A stretch of 64,000 nt of DNA from Saccharum officinarum (GCA_020631735.1 CM036160.1:7966746-8030745), one strand, 5' to 3'. Positions 33,043 to 44,499 are shown, counted from the stretch's first letter. The notes: generated from the sequence alone by a model not told the origin. Translations and numbers: made by a program.

Positions 33043-35220
33043 GTGATGCCTAAACCTCCCAGCTCCGTTGGACGACAGCATGTTTCCCACGCGACCATGC
33101 ACCTGCCGCAGACTGCAACGTCTTTTCCGACCCACATAAATTTCCTGCATACTGCATTGATTTCCTTCGTCGCCCATGGTGGCAAACTGTCGGCCATCAT
33201 CGAATAGATCGAAATGGCCCGAAGAATTGACTTGGTCCATACGAGGTGACCGCTCCTTGCCATCAGGGAGCCATGGCAGGGGGGCATCTTCCGGGCCACG
33301 GCTTCTACCAGAGACTGGAACTCCACCTTCCGAACCTTCTTGGTACTCAATGGAAGCCCCAGGTACTGAAGAGGAAACTGATGCACTTGCCACTTGGAAA
33401 CTTAGGATCTGGACGATTTCATCTAGCGTGTCCTCGCCGCTGAAGATAGGTGTGATTGAGCATTTTGCCAGGTTCGTTCTTAGACCGGTGGCCTTGCCGA
33501 AGGTAGCCAAAATCTCTTTAACCACCGTTGCTTCTTGTGTCGTGGGCCTGATGAAGAGGATGACATCATCGGCATATAGGCTGCACTGAAATTTGACCCC
33601 CTGCGGCTCCATCGGTCGTAGTACCCCATCATCACAGGCCTTTGCCACCAATCTGTGCAATACATCCATTGCTATGATGAATAGCATTGGGGAAAGCGAG
33701 TCTCCCTGTCGGACACCTTTGAGATGTTTGATTGCAGGACCTTGGCGTCCATTAAGGATGATTCTGGAGGAGTCCGTGGACAGTAGTGCCTCTATCTATC
33801 TGCACCACCTTGGCCCGAATCCTCTTGCGTTTAGTAGCTCCAGCAGGAAGGGCCAAGAGAGAGTATCGAACGCCTTGGAGATGTCAAGCTTCAAGAGGAG
33901 CATTGGAATCTTCTTCCTGTTGAGCACCGCAGCCCTCTGAACATAGTTGAAGTTGTCCTGAGTTGTCCGCGACCTTATGAAGGTGTTTTGATTTGTGTCC
34001 ACTAGTGCATTTAGTTTTGGCGCGAGCCTCAGCGCAAGGATTTTGGAGATCAACTTGCCGAAGCTGTGAATCATAGTTATGGGCTTGAAGTCTGCCGGTC
34101 TCGAATTTAGCGTCGTCTGTCCGGAAGCCGTCGTGCCGAAGACCGCGCTGAAGTGGTCGAAGAGGGCGCGTTCCATTCCCTCATGTTCCGCGACAACGTG
34201 CCCGTTCACGTTCAGAGATGGGATGAAGTTCTGTCGCTTCCATCCTTAGGCGATCAGGTGGAAGTACGCGGTGTTGGCGTCCCCTTCGGCGTGGTGACGG
34301 ATTACGCTCGAGCGAGGATAACCCAAGGCACCTCAGCTTCGTCCGTTTCCTCGACTCCTGTTCTGGATCAGTGTGCTGTTGTGCATCTTGCGATAAGTCC
34401 GGGTAGTGTTATGAACGACGTATGGAATATGAAGTAAAACGAAATCAATCACAGCGGAGACACACGATCTAACGTGGAAAACCCCTCCAATGCGAAGGGG
34501 AAAAACCACGAGCACCAGCCAGCAACAATCTCACTGTCTCAAGAGTTTGGGTTACACGCCTATGGCGGCTTACAAGAGAATCAAGTCTCCAAGAAACCCT
34601 AGCAACTCCGGCCCAGCCTTCGGCATCTACGGGCCTCCGCTTCGCTCCGTCAGAAGCCCGGCCTATATGTTGCAGTGAATTTGGAACAACTCCAACATGT
34701 AGTGTATGAGCTCTCTTGCCATGAGCAGCTGCTCTTTGATCCTTCCAATTTGAGTTGCGGACCAGCTTTGAAGCGCTCGGACAAGGGCGCGCAGCTGATC
34801 GTTCAGGCGTGCCAGCGGCCCACGATGGCCAACCGGTTGGCTCCAAGCCTCCGAGGCCACCTTCTCAAAGTCGTCGAACCTGGGCCAGAAAACTTCGAAG
34901 TGGAATCTCGCCTTGGACATGTTCCCCATGTTAGTGTTCAGGAGGAGGGGGCAGTGGTTGGAAGCATGTGATCTGAGGGAGCGCAGGTGGGAGCTTGGGA
35001 ACATCTCGTCCCATTGAACATAAACCAGCACCTGATCCAAGCAGACGAGGGTTGGGTTTTTCGCTCATTACTCCAGGTGAAACAGCAGCCATACAGGTGG
35101 AGATCCTGCAGTTCAAGGGATGCCACAGTGTGCCAGAATCGGGCTAGGTTCATACGGGTGAGCCTCTGGTTGTTCTTGTCTGCCTCAGTAAGGATGAGGT
35201 TGAAGTCAGCGCAAAGTTCA
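33043..35220 (-). pseudogene. LINE, upstream part: endonuclease and reverse transcriptase
   Basis: The minus strand contains endonuclease landmarks ('ADFNLILTEADKNNQRL' near 35190, 'LHLYGCCFTWSNERKTQPS', 'DQVLVYVQWDEMFP', 'NHCPLLL'). RT motifs follow: 'ITMIHSFGKLISKILALRL', 'NQNTFIRSRTTQDN', 'LLKLDISKAFDTLSWPFL', and the catalytic 'FQCSLYADDVILFIRP' near 33565-33610. Frames shift several times. A copia-type solo LTR interrupts it at 34407-34697. The reading continues beyond the copia insertion into 27248-26132. Missing parts are the N-terminal ORF1 and 5' end, as expected for a 5'-truncated LINE copy. Confidence 0.85.
34407..34697 (-). mobile_element. Small solo LTR nested in the LINE
   Basis: This 291-bp block on the minus strand starts TGTTGGAGTTGTTCC and ends GTTCATAACA. 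It contains 'GGTTTTTCCCCTTCGCATTGG', 'GGTTTTCCACGTTAGATC' and 'GTGATTGATTTCG', words common at the 3' ends of copia LTRs. LINE coding resumes on either side. Flanks GGTAG and TGTAG match at four of five bases, consistent with an aged 5-bp duplication. Confidence 0.7.
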
Positions 35221-36140
35221 AAGCGCTACCTTATAGCGGTTGCGGCAACGCGTCGCTACCGCAATTGCGGCCGCAATTGCGGCCGCTACCGCCGCTATTT
35301 ATTACCTTGCAGTTACAGCAAATAACTACGATTTCATGATGGTAGCAAATTTCGGTGTTTGCGGTGTGAACCGGATAGTACCACGTTTCTCTGATGTCCC
35401 CTAACAAAAATTTTTCATTTAAAATTGAACAGATTCAATGGCTATTGTTAGTGATTAGAGCCTATACCAAATTAAAGCCTAGATGTTTTTTTATTAGTAT
35501 ATGAAGATTTCCAAGATTTATCTTTTTTTCTAAGTATCTTATGAGAATTAGCGTGAAGACTACGTTGGGACCTCCAATTACCAGCAGTAACAATAGTAAC
35601 ATTTCTTTTCTTCATGTGCCCAATTGATATATTCTGAAACTTTAGGCTCATTCGGCTTTATCTTCCTACTGTCACTTCTTTCTGTATAAGCTCTATTCCA
35701 CCTAACCAATGCGAGTATATATATATCTCGTACTGGCAACTTGGAACAATAGGTTAAACTAGGAGATCCTTCCAAGGATATGCAATGGCAAAAGCATCCC
35801 AAACCAGCACGGCAAAAGTACAAATACAGAACAAAAGGACAAGCTCAAGCTTGTCTTGTAACAACCACATTATATTCGGGGATTTAAATTCAGATGATGT
35901 CCGCCACATGTGCAACACGAGACGAGTCACGACGACCCCGGCATCCACCGGTGCTTCCGTGCTGCTAGTCTTCGGTCGTCTACTGGTAGCTCACAAGTTG
36001 TTGTAGCCGCCGGCAATCGCTGTAATTCGTCAAGGAGCAACGGAGTAAAGAAGGTAGACTAGAAACTAGTAAATCACAGTGGTTAAGAGTACTAATACCC
36101 TGTGAATTTTGTCTTGGTTGAGTTCTCACACAGTCCAGAC
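35221..36140. other. Upstream region of the receptor kinase gene
   Basis: No other gene is recognised. 35226-35312 has strong self-complementarity (TACCGCAATTGCGGCCGCAA, TAGCGG/CCGCTA words), resembling an hAT-type non-autonomous terminus. A TATATATAT run lies at 35718-35727. I see no convincing TATA box within 100 bp of the ATG. Confidence 0.4.
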
Positions 36141-38201
36141 ATGAATCTTCTTCTTCTTCCCATGTCCTCCTTCCTTGTAGCCTTCGTCCTCCTCTGCCTT
36201 GGCCTCAACCTTCCGGGGTTTGGTGACGCCGGCAACAACGATTCCTTTGTCTTCTCGGGCTTTGCCGGTGCCGGCACCAACCTTATCGTTGATGGCACGG
36301 CCATGATCACCAGAGGAGGAATCCTTGAGCTGACCAACGAGGCCGATGTCAAAGGCCACGCGTTCCACCCGACCCTGATTCAGTTCAAGGACTCGCTCAA
36401 TGGCACGGTGCAGTCCTTCTCCGTCACCTTCGTCTTCGCCATCATCTCTCCTTCCTCCGTCTTGAGTAGCGATGGTATGGCCTTCATCATCGCGCCGGAG
36501 AAGGATTTCTCGAACGCGGCATGGGGTCAATACTTGGGCTTCCTCAACAGCACGACCAACAATGGCCCCACCGCCGCGAGCAGCAACCACATCTTCGCCG
36601 TTGAGCTCGACACCGTAAGGAACGTGGAGTTCCAAGACATCGACAACAACCATGTGGGCATCGACATCAACACCCTCTCTTCCGTTCGCTCTGGCACCGC
36701 CGCCTTCTATGATGACAAGGAAGGAGGTACGCTGAAGAACTTGACTCTTAGTAGTGGCGACGCCATGCAGGTGTGGATAGACTACGATGGAAAGGCCAAG
36801 GAAATCCATGTCACCTTGGCTCCCATGGCCATGAGAGGGGCCAAACCGTCGAAGCCGCTGCTCTCGTATATCTCTGACCTCAAAGATGTGCTCACTGACA
36901 AAGCATATGTTGGCTTCTCTGGCGCAACCGGACCGGTCGGTTCGCAACACTGCCTGCTCGCTTGGAGCTTTGCCATGAATGGACCTGCTCCACCCATTGA
37001 TTTCAACAAGATCCCAAAGATGCCCAACTCCGGCCACCACGAGGCTCTGGTAAAAGACATGGAGATCGGACTGCCGATAGCAGCCTTCGTTTTGATCCTC
37101 GCCACCTGCATCACAGTCATCCTCCTAGTCCGGAGGCACCTGACATACGCCGAGGTACGAGAAGACTGGGAGGTCGAGTTCGGGCCGCACCGGTTCTCGT
37201 ACAAGGAGCTGTTCAAGGCGACGGAGGGGTTCAAGAGCAAGCACCTGCTGGGCGCCGGCGGCTTCGGCAAGGTGTACAAGGGCGTGCTCCTGCAGTCCGG
37301 CACGGAGGTCGCCGTGAAGAGGGTCTCCCACGACTCCACCCAGGGGCTCAAGGAGTTCATCTCCGAGGTCGTGAGCATCGGCCACCTCCGGCACCGCAAC
37401 CTCGTGCAGCTGCTCGGCTACTGCCGGCGCAAGGGAGAGCTGCTTCTCGTCTACGACTACATGCCCAACGGCAGCCTCGACAAGTACCTCTACGGCGAGG
37501 ACGACAAGCCGCTGCTGGAGTGGGCGCAGCGGTTCCAGATCGTCAAGGACGTGGCGTCGGGCCTCTTCTACCTCCACGAGAAGTGGCAGCAGGTGGTCAT
37601 CCACCGCGACGTCAAGGCCAGCAACGTGCTCCTCGACGGCGGCATGGTGGCGCAGCTGGGCGACTTCGGCCTCGCCAGGCTGTACGACCACGGCGCCGAC
37701 CTGCAGACCACGCACGTGGTCGGCACCATGGGGTACATCGCGCCGGAGCTCGCGAGGACCGGCAAGGCGTCCCCTCTCACCGACGTGTTCGCCTTCGGCA
37801 CGTTCCTGCTCGAGGTCACCTGCGGCCGGCGCCCGGTCGTCGACACCGTGCACCACGGCCGGAAGTTGCTGGTTGACCGGGTGCTGGAGTACTGCCGCAG
37901 GGGCTCGCTCGAGGAGACCGTGGACTTCAGGCTGCAGGGAAACTACGACGTTGATGAGGCGAGGATGGTGCTGACGCTTGGGCTCATGTGCTCCCACCCG
38001 TTCCCCGGTGAGAGGCCTACCATGAGGCAGGTAATGCAGTACCTCGACGGCGATGGGCCGCTGCCGGAGCTCACGCCGGCGGACATGAGCTTGCTGAGCC
38101 TCATGCAGGACCAGACGTCGTTTGACCAGTCTGCTCTGCAGTATCCGTGGTCGGGGACGAGCATGGGTACGATGACACCGGGCATATCAGTTGGAAGATG
38201 A
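36141..38201 (+). CDS. L-type lectin-domain receptor kinase (LecRK), intact and intronless
   Basis: This 686-codon gene encodes a plasma-membrane receptor kinase. Residues 1-25 are a hydrophobic signal peptide. About 30-275 is a legume-lectin domain ('SFVFSGF', '[11 protein letters not shown]', '[20 protein letters not shown]', 'VGFSGATG'). About 310-330 is a transmembrane helix followed by 'VRRH'. From about 351 there is a Ser/Thr kinase with the Gly loop '[11 protein letters not shown]', the Lys in 'VAVKRV', the catalytic '[13 protein letters not shown]', '[12 protein letters not shown]' and 'GTMGYIAPE'. All key kinase residues are present and it is an RD kinase. The length is normal for the family, whose members are commonly single-exon. 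I chose ATG 36141 because it gives a clean signal peptide; the frame is open further upstream but has no earlier ATG. The coding region is GC-rich, especially in the kinase half, as in many grass genes. The family senses extracellular ligands in defence and development; the ligand is unknown. Confidence 0.95.
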   Translation: MNLLLLPMSSFLVAFVLLCLGLNLPGFGDAGNNDSFVFSGFAGAGTNLIVDGTAMITRGGILELTNEADVKGHAFHPTLIQFKDSLNGTVQSFSVTFVFAIISPSSVLSSDGMAFIIAPEKDFSNAAWGQYLGFLNSTTNNGPTAASSNHIFAVELDTVRNVEFQDIDNNHVGIDINTLSSVRSGTAAFYDDKEGGTLKNLTLSSGDAMQVWIDYDGKAKEIHVTLAPMAMRGAKPSKPLLSYISDLKDVLTDKAYVGFSGATGPVGSQHCLLAWSFAMNGPAPPIDFNKIPKMPNSGHHEALVKDMEIGLPIAAFVLILATCITVILLVRRHLTYAEVREDWEVEFGPHRFSYKELFKATEGFKSKHLLGAGGFGKVYKGVLLQSGTEVAVKRVSHDSTQGLKEFISEVVSIGHLRHRNLVQLLGYCRRKGELLLVYDYMPNGSLDKYLYGEDDKPLLEWAQRFQIVKDVASGLFYLHEKWQQVVIHRDVKASNVLLDGGMVAQLGDFGLARLYDHGADLQTTHVVGTMGYIAPELARTGKASPLTDVFAFGTFLLEVTCGRRPVVDTVHHGRKLLVDRVLEYCRRGSLEETVDFRLQGNYDVDEARMVLTLGLMCSHPFPGERPTMRQVMQYLDGDGPLPELTPADMSLLSLMQDQTSFDQSALQYPWSGTSMGTMTPGISVGR

Positions 38202-39184
38202 GGGTATTTATTATATTGGTTGGTTGCGTCACAAGTAGCTGTTGTTGGTTGTAGTGTCACAAGCTATCCGTAGTGTATTTGAGCACTCTTGTAAACCCAC
38301 ATGAGAGATTCATCTTGTACATAAATTCAAGAAAAAGATTGGTTTGCCATTATTTCAATGTTACTTGGTGTTTGTCAAATTCGTTTCCTCCCTACCAGGG
38401 AATTAATTGCATTAGTCCATCAACCCATACTCACCAGACGGACTAGAATCTTAGGAGGCATAATCCTATAGCATCATCATAGATTTCGATTTTTAAATTT
38501 AGTTTTGATCTTACCAGTTGCCACAAATTTTTTATATTAAAATTAGAACTATCGTTCTTATTGTATGTTTATTACCTCTCTTTCATGTTGTAGACTATGC
38601 TTTTAAGTACTGCCATAGGAAGAATGATGAAGAATGATCATTTAAGTGGACATCATGTACGGAGTACATGCTTAAATCTGTGTTAGAGTTTGAAGGTGAA
38701 ATCTTGTGGATAGGGTAGCCGTGCTTTCCTCTGGCAAATGGTCAATTATATTTCCATAGGCGGTCAACCAAAAATTTTGCATTTTTGAGGAATCAATCCT
38801 TCGACCAAGTACTCAGCCATAACGCCTCTCTATAACTACACCACGCACACATTTGTGAAAATATACGATGCAATCTTTTTATATCAGCATTTCCTAAGCT
38901 TATATATTGAATATTTTGGCTACTAAATGAATTCAGATGAAACAAAAGTTGATAGTAGCAATGTTTTAAATCTTGTCAAAAAATAAAAAATCTTGTCAAG
39001 CACTACAACACAGTATATGGCATGCTATTACCATTTTTTAAAAGATGATTCCGACCCGCCCGGTGCTCTCGTTCGGTTGGTCCATAATCAAACCAGCAAG
39101 CTATTCTTGAAGTGCCGATATTTCACTAAGTCAAGTCCAAAGTATATGGCTCTATTTCCTGCAACACAAAGTGAGAGAAGCATA
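38202..39184. other. Downstream region of LecRK and intergenic sequence
   Basis: It includes the probable 3' UTR of LecRK; 'CATAAATTCAAGAAAAAG' near 38319 is a weak polyadenylation-like signal. No other gene is recognised. Confidence 0.4.
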
Positions 39185-39536
39185 GGGCGTGATTGGTACC
39201 TCGCACACGCCGGACCTGGCTGGACTAGCGGAGTCTGGTCGGCCAGAGGCCAGAGCCACGTCCACTGCATGCACATGCGCGTGTTTGGTTTAGCTCTCCT
39301 TTCAGCCAGGCGCGGCAGAGTCTGGTGTTTGGTTCCAGTTCCAGTGAATCGCGGCCTCCTACTCTCAAGTGGGCACGCCTTCTTGCACCGCCCCAGCCAG
39401 GCTCGATGGAAACGAGACCTCTCAGCCTGGCTAAGAGAGGAATCTTGCATGCGCTGGGTCAATCCAGGAAACCAAACGCGATAAACTTGCACGAGCCGGG
39501 CCAGGCCGAGGCACAGCCAGGCTACCAATCACGCTC
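39185..39536. mobile_element. MITE with GGGCGTGATTGGTA termini
   Basis: A 352-bp element starts GGGCGTGATTGGTACC and ends GGCTACCAATCACGCTC. The inverted repeats are about 14-17 bp, with ATA on both sides (39182-39184, 39537-39539). The interior is GC-rich and holds several 'CCAGCCAGGC' and 'GGTTTGGTT' words. Open frames here are incidental. Confidence 0.75.
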
Positions 39537-39949
39537 ATAGAGAGCCTCCGAGTACAATCAGTGTCTATAGGCTCAATTTGCTTGTTGGCACAGAACGGTA
39601 TGCCTCTGCCAGCCTGGATACAAATTCAGTGGACCCCGCCCTATGGCCCTGCTTGTTTGGGCCTGACGAGGCGTCTCCGCACCGCCACCAGGTCTCCCTC
39701 GCTCAGTTATCACAAACATTCGGTTCTCTTTGCTCGGTGGACACACGCTAACAGAATAGCACAGCTGGCAATTTTTTTGGTCAAAGCAGTCACCCCTGCT
39801 CACTTGTTCTTTCTTTTATATATACTGTAAACTCAAAGTACGTACAAAGGGATAACTGAAGTGCTACTGTGATCCATGCATGCAAGCAGTACCCCCACTA
39901 CTCCTAATCACTACTAGAGCTTTATGCATGTAAATTACGCCTACATGTA

Positions 39950-40200
39950 CTTCCTCCAGGTTGGTAAAAGAAATCGTTTTGGACAACGACACGGTCCCCA
40001 AAGTATAACTTTGACTTCTTATTTTTATAAAAATATTTATTGAAAGTGATATACGTATATTTTTATGAAAGTATTTTTTAAGACAAATCTATTCATGTGG
40101 TTTTCACATTTTCAAACTTAAAAAGTTATTCATGATTTATATTTCCAATGTTTAACTCAAACCTTGTCTAAAACTACTTTCTTTAACAACCTGGAGGGAG
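39950..40200. mobile_element. Stowaway-like MITE
   Basis: A 251-bp AT-rich element starts CTTCCTCCAGGTTGGTAAA and ends CTTTAACAACCTGGAGGGAG. It is flanked by TA (39948-39949, 40201-40202), as expected for Tc1/Mariner-derived Stowaway elements. Confidence 0.85.
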
Positions 40201-40619
40201 TATGCATTTACCTCGTGGAAATACGTTGGCCTCGTGCCTTGCATACAACCTCGACGCCCAGCATCTCATCGGCGAGAGCGTCTCACATGCACACTTTAAT
40301 GCAACTTCCTAGTACATATTAGGCATCCATGTTACTTGGAGGAAAATCATAAAAACTCATACAAAAAAAGCAAAACATGTCAAAGATAAAAAAAAAAGCC
40401 ATTAGATCTAATATGATCTAAAATTATCCACCTCCGTCATTACAAAAAAAATTAGGTCAAAACATCCCTAATATCTATTTCTAAATTACCCACCATGCCA
40501 TTCTAAAAAAGTCCATGTCAAAGATAATAAAAATACCAATATTTGGAATGATAAAAAAATTCTTATTATTCTTAAAATTCTTATCTTTTACACAATCAGC
40601 TGTGTTAATTTGTCATTGA

Positions 40620-41510
40620 CTTCCATGATTTTCATACAATGCTTACAAGATGTACATTGAGGATCCCAAATCCGTCGATCTGAGAAGTGAGAAGAACAAA
40701 GAAAAAGTATGGCAACAAAATAGCCGTCAGGCACAAGTTCCCGCTACGTTTCAAAAGTTGTATGTGGTATTATATCGTGCATGCTCTCTATATGTTTTAA
40801 TCGATTCTGTATTATGTCGTGCAGTGCGCTGAACAACCTCGAGGGACACTATTATGTGGATCTAAACTTGCGAGTACCTTAGAGAATCCGAGAAATTCAG
40901 CATCTGCTACAGGACGCTAGTGAATATTGAAAGAAACTAGGAAAAGAGACAAGTCGACTCCAAGTCCATCACAAGAACCGTAGTAGACATATGTGGATTT
41001 GTCGTACACCAATGAGTGCATCAAAAGGGAGACTACTTCAACCATCACAGTGACTTCGCCTGGGATGAAAATACGAGAAGATTAGAAATTGGGAACATCT
41101 AGAGTTAGGGGATTACAGGATAACTAGAAAACATTTGAAGTCTTAGTTTCTTAGTTATGATATAACTTGTTGTTCCTACTACGATGATAACGAAACATGA
41201 ATATGATATGTATGTGTATATATAGACACACACACGCGGAGGCAGGCATTTTAAACAAGGCCACCTTCGTCAATACTTTCATGGAGGCGGGCGTCTTAGA
41301 GCTGCCACCTCCATTAAAGTATTAACGAACGGGAACCCTTACATCGTCCGCCTCCGTTAAAGGGTATTGACGTAGGCGATCGGCATAAGGTGACCACCTG
41401 TGTTAATATGGTTAATGGAGGCTCTTGCAGGGCGCCCCACCTCTGTAAAGGGCCATTAACGCAGGTGACTGAACGGTGGCGGACGCCCCACCCACCTCCG
41501 TAAACATGAA
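40620..41510. mobile_element. Possible CACTA remnant
   Basis: About 41230-41505 repeats 'GGAGGC(G)GGCG', 'CCACCTCCGTTAA' and 'GGCGCCCCACCTC' in both orientations, resembling CACTA subterminal sequence. 40650-40950 is a decayed coding-like stretch with 'EGHYYVDLNLRVP' and 'RIREIQ' frames that I cannot assign. No terminus was found. Confidence 0.35.
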
Positions 41511-42591
41511 ATGACTGCCTACAATAATGTGGGTAGTAGTAGTGTGCTCACGCTTCTTGGCCCTCACCGAGCCATGACCCGTGCCCTGCTTTTCAATATA
41601 CTTAGCGGCCAGGTATCCTCACCACAAGGAGAAAAGCATAAATGGGACGGATGGACCAGACCTCTAGAAGGGAAATCCCATATCGGACAGGGTGCTTTGG
41701 CTACTTGGAAGACATTTTATCAACCACATATGCTTAGAAGCCAAGTAACTTGTAAAGATCCACTCAGACCCGGCTATATTTTCTTGTACCAAACTAGAAA
41801 AATGTATCTATAGGTCAACTAGGACTCCATATGCATCCCTACCATATGCGCTATATGAGGACGAATAGGGGACCCCTGATCGACATCGTCTTCGACAACC
41901 CATTGTAGAATCTCTCGACAAACACCATCAGCGCCCTTGTAACCCGAGCCCACGATGCAAAGAGAAGCTTTCTGCACTGGATGTGTAGGGTACCTTGTAC
42001 TTAAACCCATATAATTCCCTCTGGTTCCCTATGCACAAAACGTTGACCTACTTTTCTGATGGAAAATCCTACGACATTGTTCTACCCAAGCACCACAGTT
42101 GCCACTGCACGCATCACCGTTATCGTATACATGTGCACGCGCCCGCCATTGATGCTGGTGCATTGATGACTCCATCACCTCTGCCATTGCCCGCGCCCTA
42201 ACACATGTTCGGTCGCTCCCTGCCCCCTAGCCACACCATCCAGAGCCATGAGTTCCATAGAGAAAAGAGATAGATAGGAGATAGGAGGGAGATGGAGCTG
42301 ACATGTGGGCACCATATGTCCAGCATGCCACGCCAGCAAACTTATGTATGTTTGATCAAATTTATAGAAAAGAACAACAATATTTATGACACAAAATTAG
42401 TTGATATCATAGATCTGATATGTTTTTTTATCTATAAAAACCTTATCTTTATGATCCATATCTTTATGGGAGGGACTACTGACCATCTATATAAAATATT
42501 ATACTATATATTATACTGGTTTATCAAACAGACATCAAGAAAAACAGATTTTTTTCTGAAGTAGAGTAACAAGCTGAAGAAGTGACATGTT
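41511..42591. other. Intergenic sequence, nothing recognised
   Basis: No gene motif, LTR or TIR is seen. The 100-codon open frame at 41511-41813 has no recognisable domain. Confidence 0.4.
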
Positions 42592-42737
42592 GGCCTCGTT
42601 CGGCTGGCTGGTGGCTGGTGCTGATTTGTTGTGAGAGAAAAATACTGCTGGCTGACTGGTGGCTGGTGGCTAGTGCTGAAATGATATGAGAGAAAAGCAC
42701 TGCTGGCTGGCTGGCAGCCAGCCAGCCAAACAAGGCC
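42592..42737. mobile_element. Foldback MITE with GGCCTCGTTCGGCTGGCTGG termini
   Basis: A 146-bp element has left end GGCCTCGTTCGGCTGGC and right end GCCAGCCAAACAAGGCC. It is flanked by GTT on both sides (42589-42591, 42738-42740). Inside are repeated 'GGCTGGTGGCTGGTG' and 'TGAGAGAAAA.*CTGCTGGCTG' blocks, so it is close to a pure hairpin. Confidence 0.8.
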
Positions 42738-43308
42738 GTTGTTATAGGCGCCAGTTGTGTTCACGTAAAAAATGGTGCCGTTTGTTTCAATTTAATTGGA
42801 ATGTGTGAAGAAAATGGCACCAGTTAAATATGTGTTTGCTCTAATGTGTTATTTGGCGAAAGTCAATTTTGTTGTTTGGGGCCAGCTGTATCTGTTGCCG
42901 TAACTGGCGCCAAAAATTTGAGGACAAGCATGCCCCAGAGTCCAGACAGTAAAACTGTTGGAAGTTGCTCTAATAATTAGCATGGGAAAAAACCGACAAG
43001 CAGACTAAATTCACCACAGATAACACAATAATGAGCGGGTATGGGTTATTTTGCTTGAGCACTACTGTGATGTAGAATTGCTGAAATCTAAGTCTTTATG
43101 AGACCGAGCGGATAGCAGTTGAAAGAAATGATGGGGTTTCAGTGATTCAATGATCAATCCAAGAGGGTTGCATTGCTCCATGCCTATTTATAGTGCAACG
43201 TGAATCTCATGCAATTTAAAATGGCTGTGGTGATTCAGTCATCAGTTGTGATTTACCATAGTATTATATTGTCACCTGTCAGATATGCTACTGCAGTTGC
43301 TGACTGCC

Positions 43309-43315
43309 TATAAAA
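43309..43315 (+). promoter_or_regulatory. TATA box of the cyclotide-like gene
   Basis: TATAAAA lies 94 bp before the ATG at 43403. It is followed by a leader rich in 'CCAAACC/CCAAGCAGACTAAGCAG'. The duplicated unit has TATATATAA at the equivalent place. Confidence 0.7.
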
Positions 43316-43402
43316 TGGCTGAGATGGACGGGGGTGGAGCAAACCTAACCAAACCAAAGACACCAAGCAGACTAAGCAGAGCATAGAGGAGGACAGGGCA
43401 TC

Positions 43403-43660
43403 ATGAAGGGCGGCAAGAAGGAAGTGGGTGTGATGGTGGTGGTGTCGATAATGGTTCTTCTGCAGCTCATGGCAGCTCCAACAGCCATGGCCCGTGTACT
43501 GGATGGCTCCCTCGCAACGACTCCCAAGATTACAATGCTGTCAGCCACACTGTGTTACACGGGGGAAACATGTAAATATACAAATTGCTTTACTCCTGCT
43601 TGCTATTGTAATCATGCAGATGGCCTTTGCTATGTGTGGTTTAGTACTCCTGCTGCTTGA
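43403..43660 (+). CDS. Secreted cyclotide-like cystine-knot peptide precursor
   Basis: This is an 85-residue precursor. Residues 1-30 form a signal peptide with a Val/Leu/Met-rich core ending near 'APTAMA'. About 20 residues of linker follow. The C-terminal domain has six cysteines spaced C-x5-C-x4-C-x4-C-x1-C-x6-C, including 'GETC' in loop 1 and 'FTPACYC'. The spacing and the conserved Glu of loop 1 match the cyclotide cystine-knot pattern, with loop 1 two residues longer than usual. The tail after the last Cys ('YVWFSTPAA') lacks the Asn/Asp needed for asparaginyl cyclisation, so a linear peptide is likely, as described for grass cyclotide-like proteins. The family is generally defensive, acting on membranes of pests or microbes; activity here is inferred. 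It has its own TATA box and a homologous but broken neighbour at 49122. Another cystine-knot defensin-like class is possible. Confidence 0.8.
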   Translation: MKGGKKEVGVMVVVSIMVLLQLMAAPTAMARVLDGSLATTPKITMLSATLCYTGETCKYTNCFTPACYCNHADGLCYVWFSTPAA

Positions 43661-44238
43661 GGCCATTCCGTGAAGCCACCCTAGCTTACCTGCTGGAATA
43701 ATGTTGGTGCGTCGACGACGACGTTTCCTCATAAGCTTTTGGTTTGAGTGATGTTCAAGGCATCTATGGATGCTTATGTATCAGTCGTGTTTGGAAACCG
43801 AGAAGAAGGGGGGTGTTGTATTACGTCTCAGGATTAAATAAAGGGGATATGTTGGATCTGTGTCATTTGCAGGCTTGCATGCTTTGCAGCCACCATTTGG
43901 TAGGAATGTACCATTTTACTAGTCACTCTAGTTAAAACAAGTTAAAATGCCCAGGGCGATGCTACGGGCAAGTAACAAAACCTCATCACGCAAAAACACA
44001 AGATCATAGTGTTTTTTGGATGGAACAAGATTAACACCGTTGGATTCCATCTTTTCCAAGACTAATTAACCCTCTCCACATTCTTTTGGCACATAGTACA
44101 TACTAATATAACAAGAAATGAATTATGAGTGGGTTTGGTTTGTTAAGAGAACATCCTTTTTCACAATGATAGAGTCGGCCGCCCGCACCCCCCCCCCCAC
44201 CCACACCCGCTTCTAGCTAGTTCCGGCCGTATACACAT

Positions 44239-44457
44239 TGTCAACGACCTATTCCTCCACATACTATAGATAGATAAGGATCAGCTGGTTAGTTTGTTGT
44301 ATAGGGTCATTGTCACGTTCTAGACCGATTCTTCAGCTGATCTGAGTCTTCAGGTTAGCAGTTAGTAGCCGCCACCAGTGCTCTGGCACTTGTATATGCA
44401 CTCATACACTGTCATGGAATACAATCGAGCATTCTCTCCCATTCTTGTCTCTTACAT
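44239..44457 (+). repeat. 5' LTR of copia element
   Basis: TGTCAACG to TCTTACA, followed directly by the primer-binding site. Confidence 0.92.
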
Positions 44458-44466
44458 GGTATCAGT
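44458..44466 (+). promoter_or_regulatory. Primer-binding site (initiator tRNA-Met type)
   Basis: TGGTATCAG directly abuts the 5' LTR and matches the first nine bases of the complement of the plant initiator tRNA-Met 3' end. Confidence 0.8.
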
Positions 44467-44499
44467 CTACCTCTGATCCAACACCACTTCCGCCGCTCC

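Larger units (their letters stand above)
43290..44110 (+). repeat. Tandem duplication unit 1 (cyclotide-like peptide gene)
   Basis: The unit is homologous to 48984-49800. Shared blocks are a 'GCCTATA' promoter, 'TGCTTGAGGCCATTCCGTGA', 'TGTTGGTGCGTCGACGACGA', 'GTGATGTTCAAGGCA', 'GGAAACCGAGAAGAAGGGGG', 'ACAAGATTAACA' and 'CCTCTCCACATTCTTTTGG'. The similarity covers the 5' leader, signal region and 3' UTR but not the mature peptide. Confidence 0.85.

Noticed and set aside
36102..36140. Longer start for the LecRK reading frame
   Set aside because: The extra 13 codons begin with GTG, not ATG, and the signal peptide starts properly at ATG 36141.
37125..37997. 290-codon open frame antisense to the LecRK kinase domain
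   Set aside because: It mirrors the GC-rich kinase coding sequence and has no domain of its own.
39325..39830. Open frames around the MITE at 39185
   Set aside because: No domain; overlapping frames on both strands reflect composition of the MITE.
41511..41813. 100-codon open frame
   Set aside because: No signal peptide, domain or splice context recognised.
44188..44200. Poly-C run, also poly-G at 6228-6240
   Set aside because: Simple homopolymers prone to sequencing error; no functional context.
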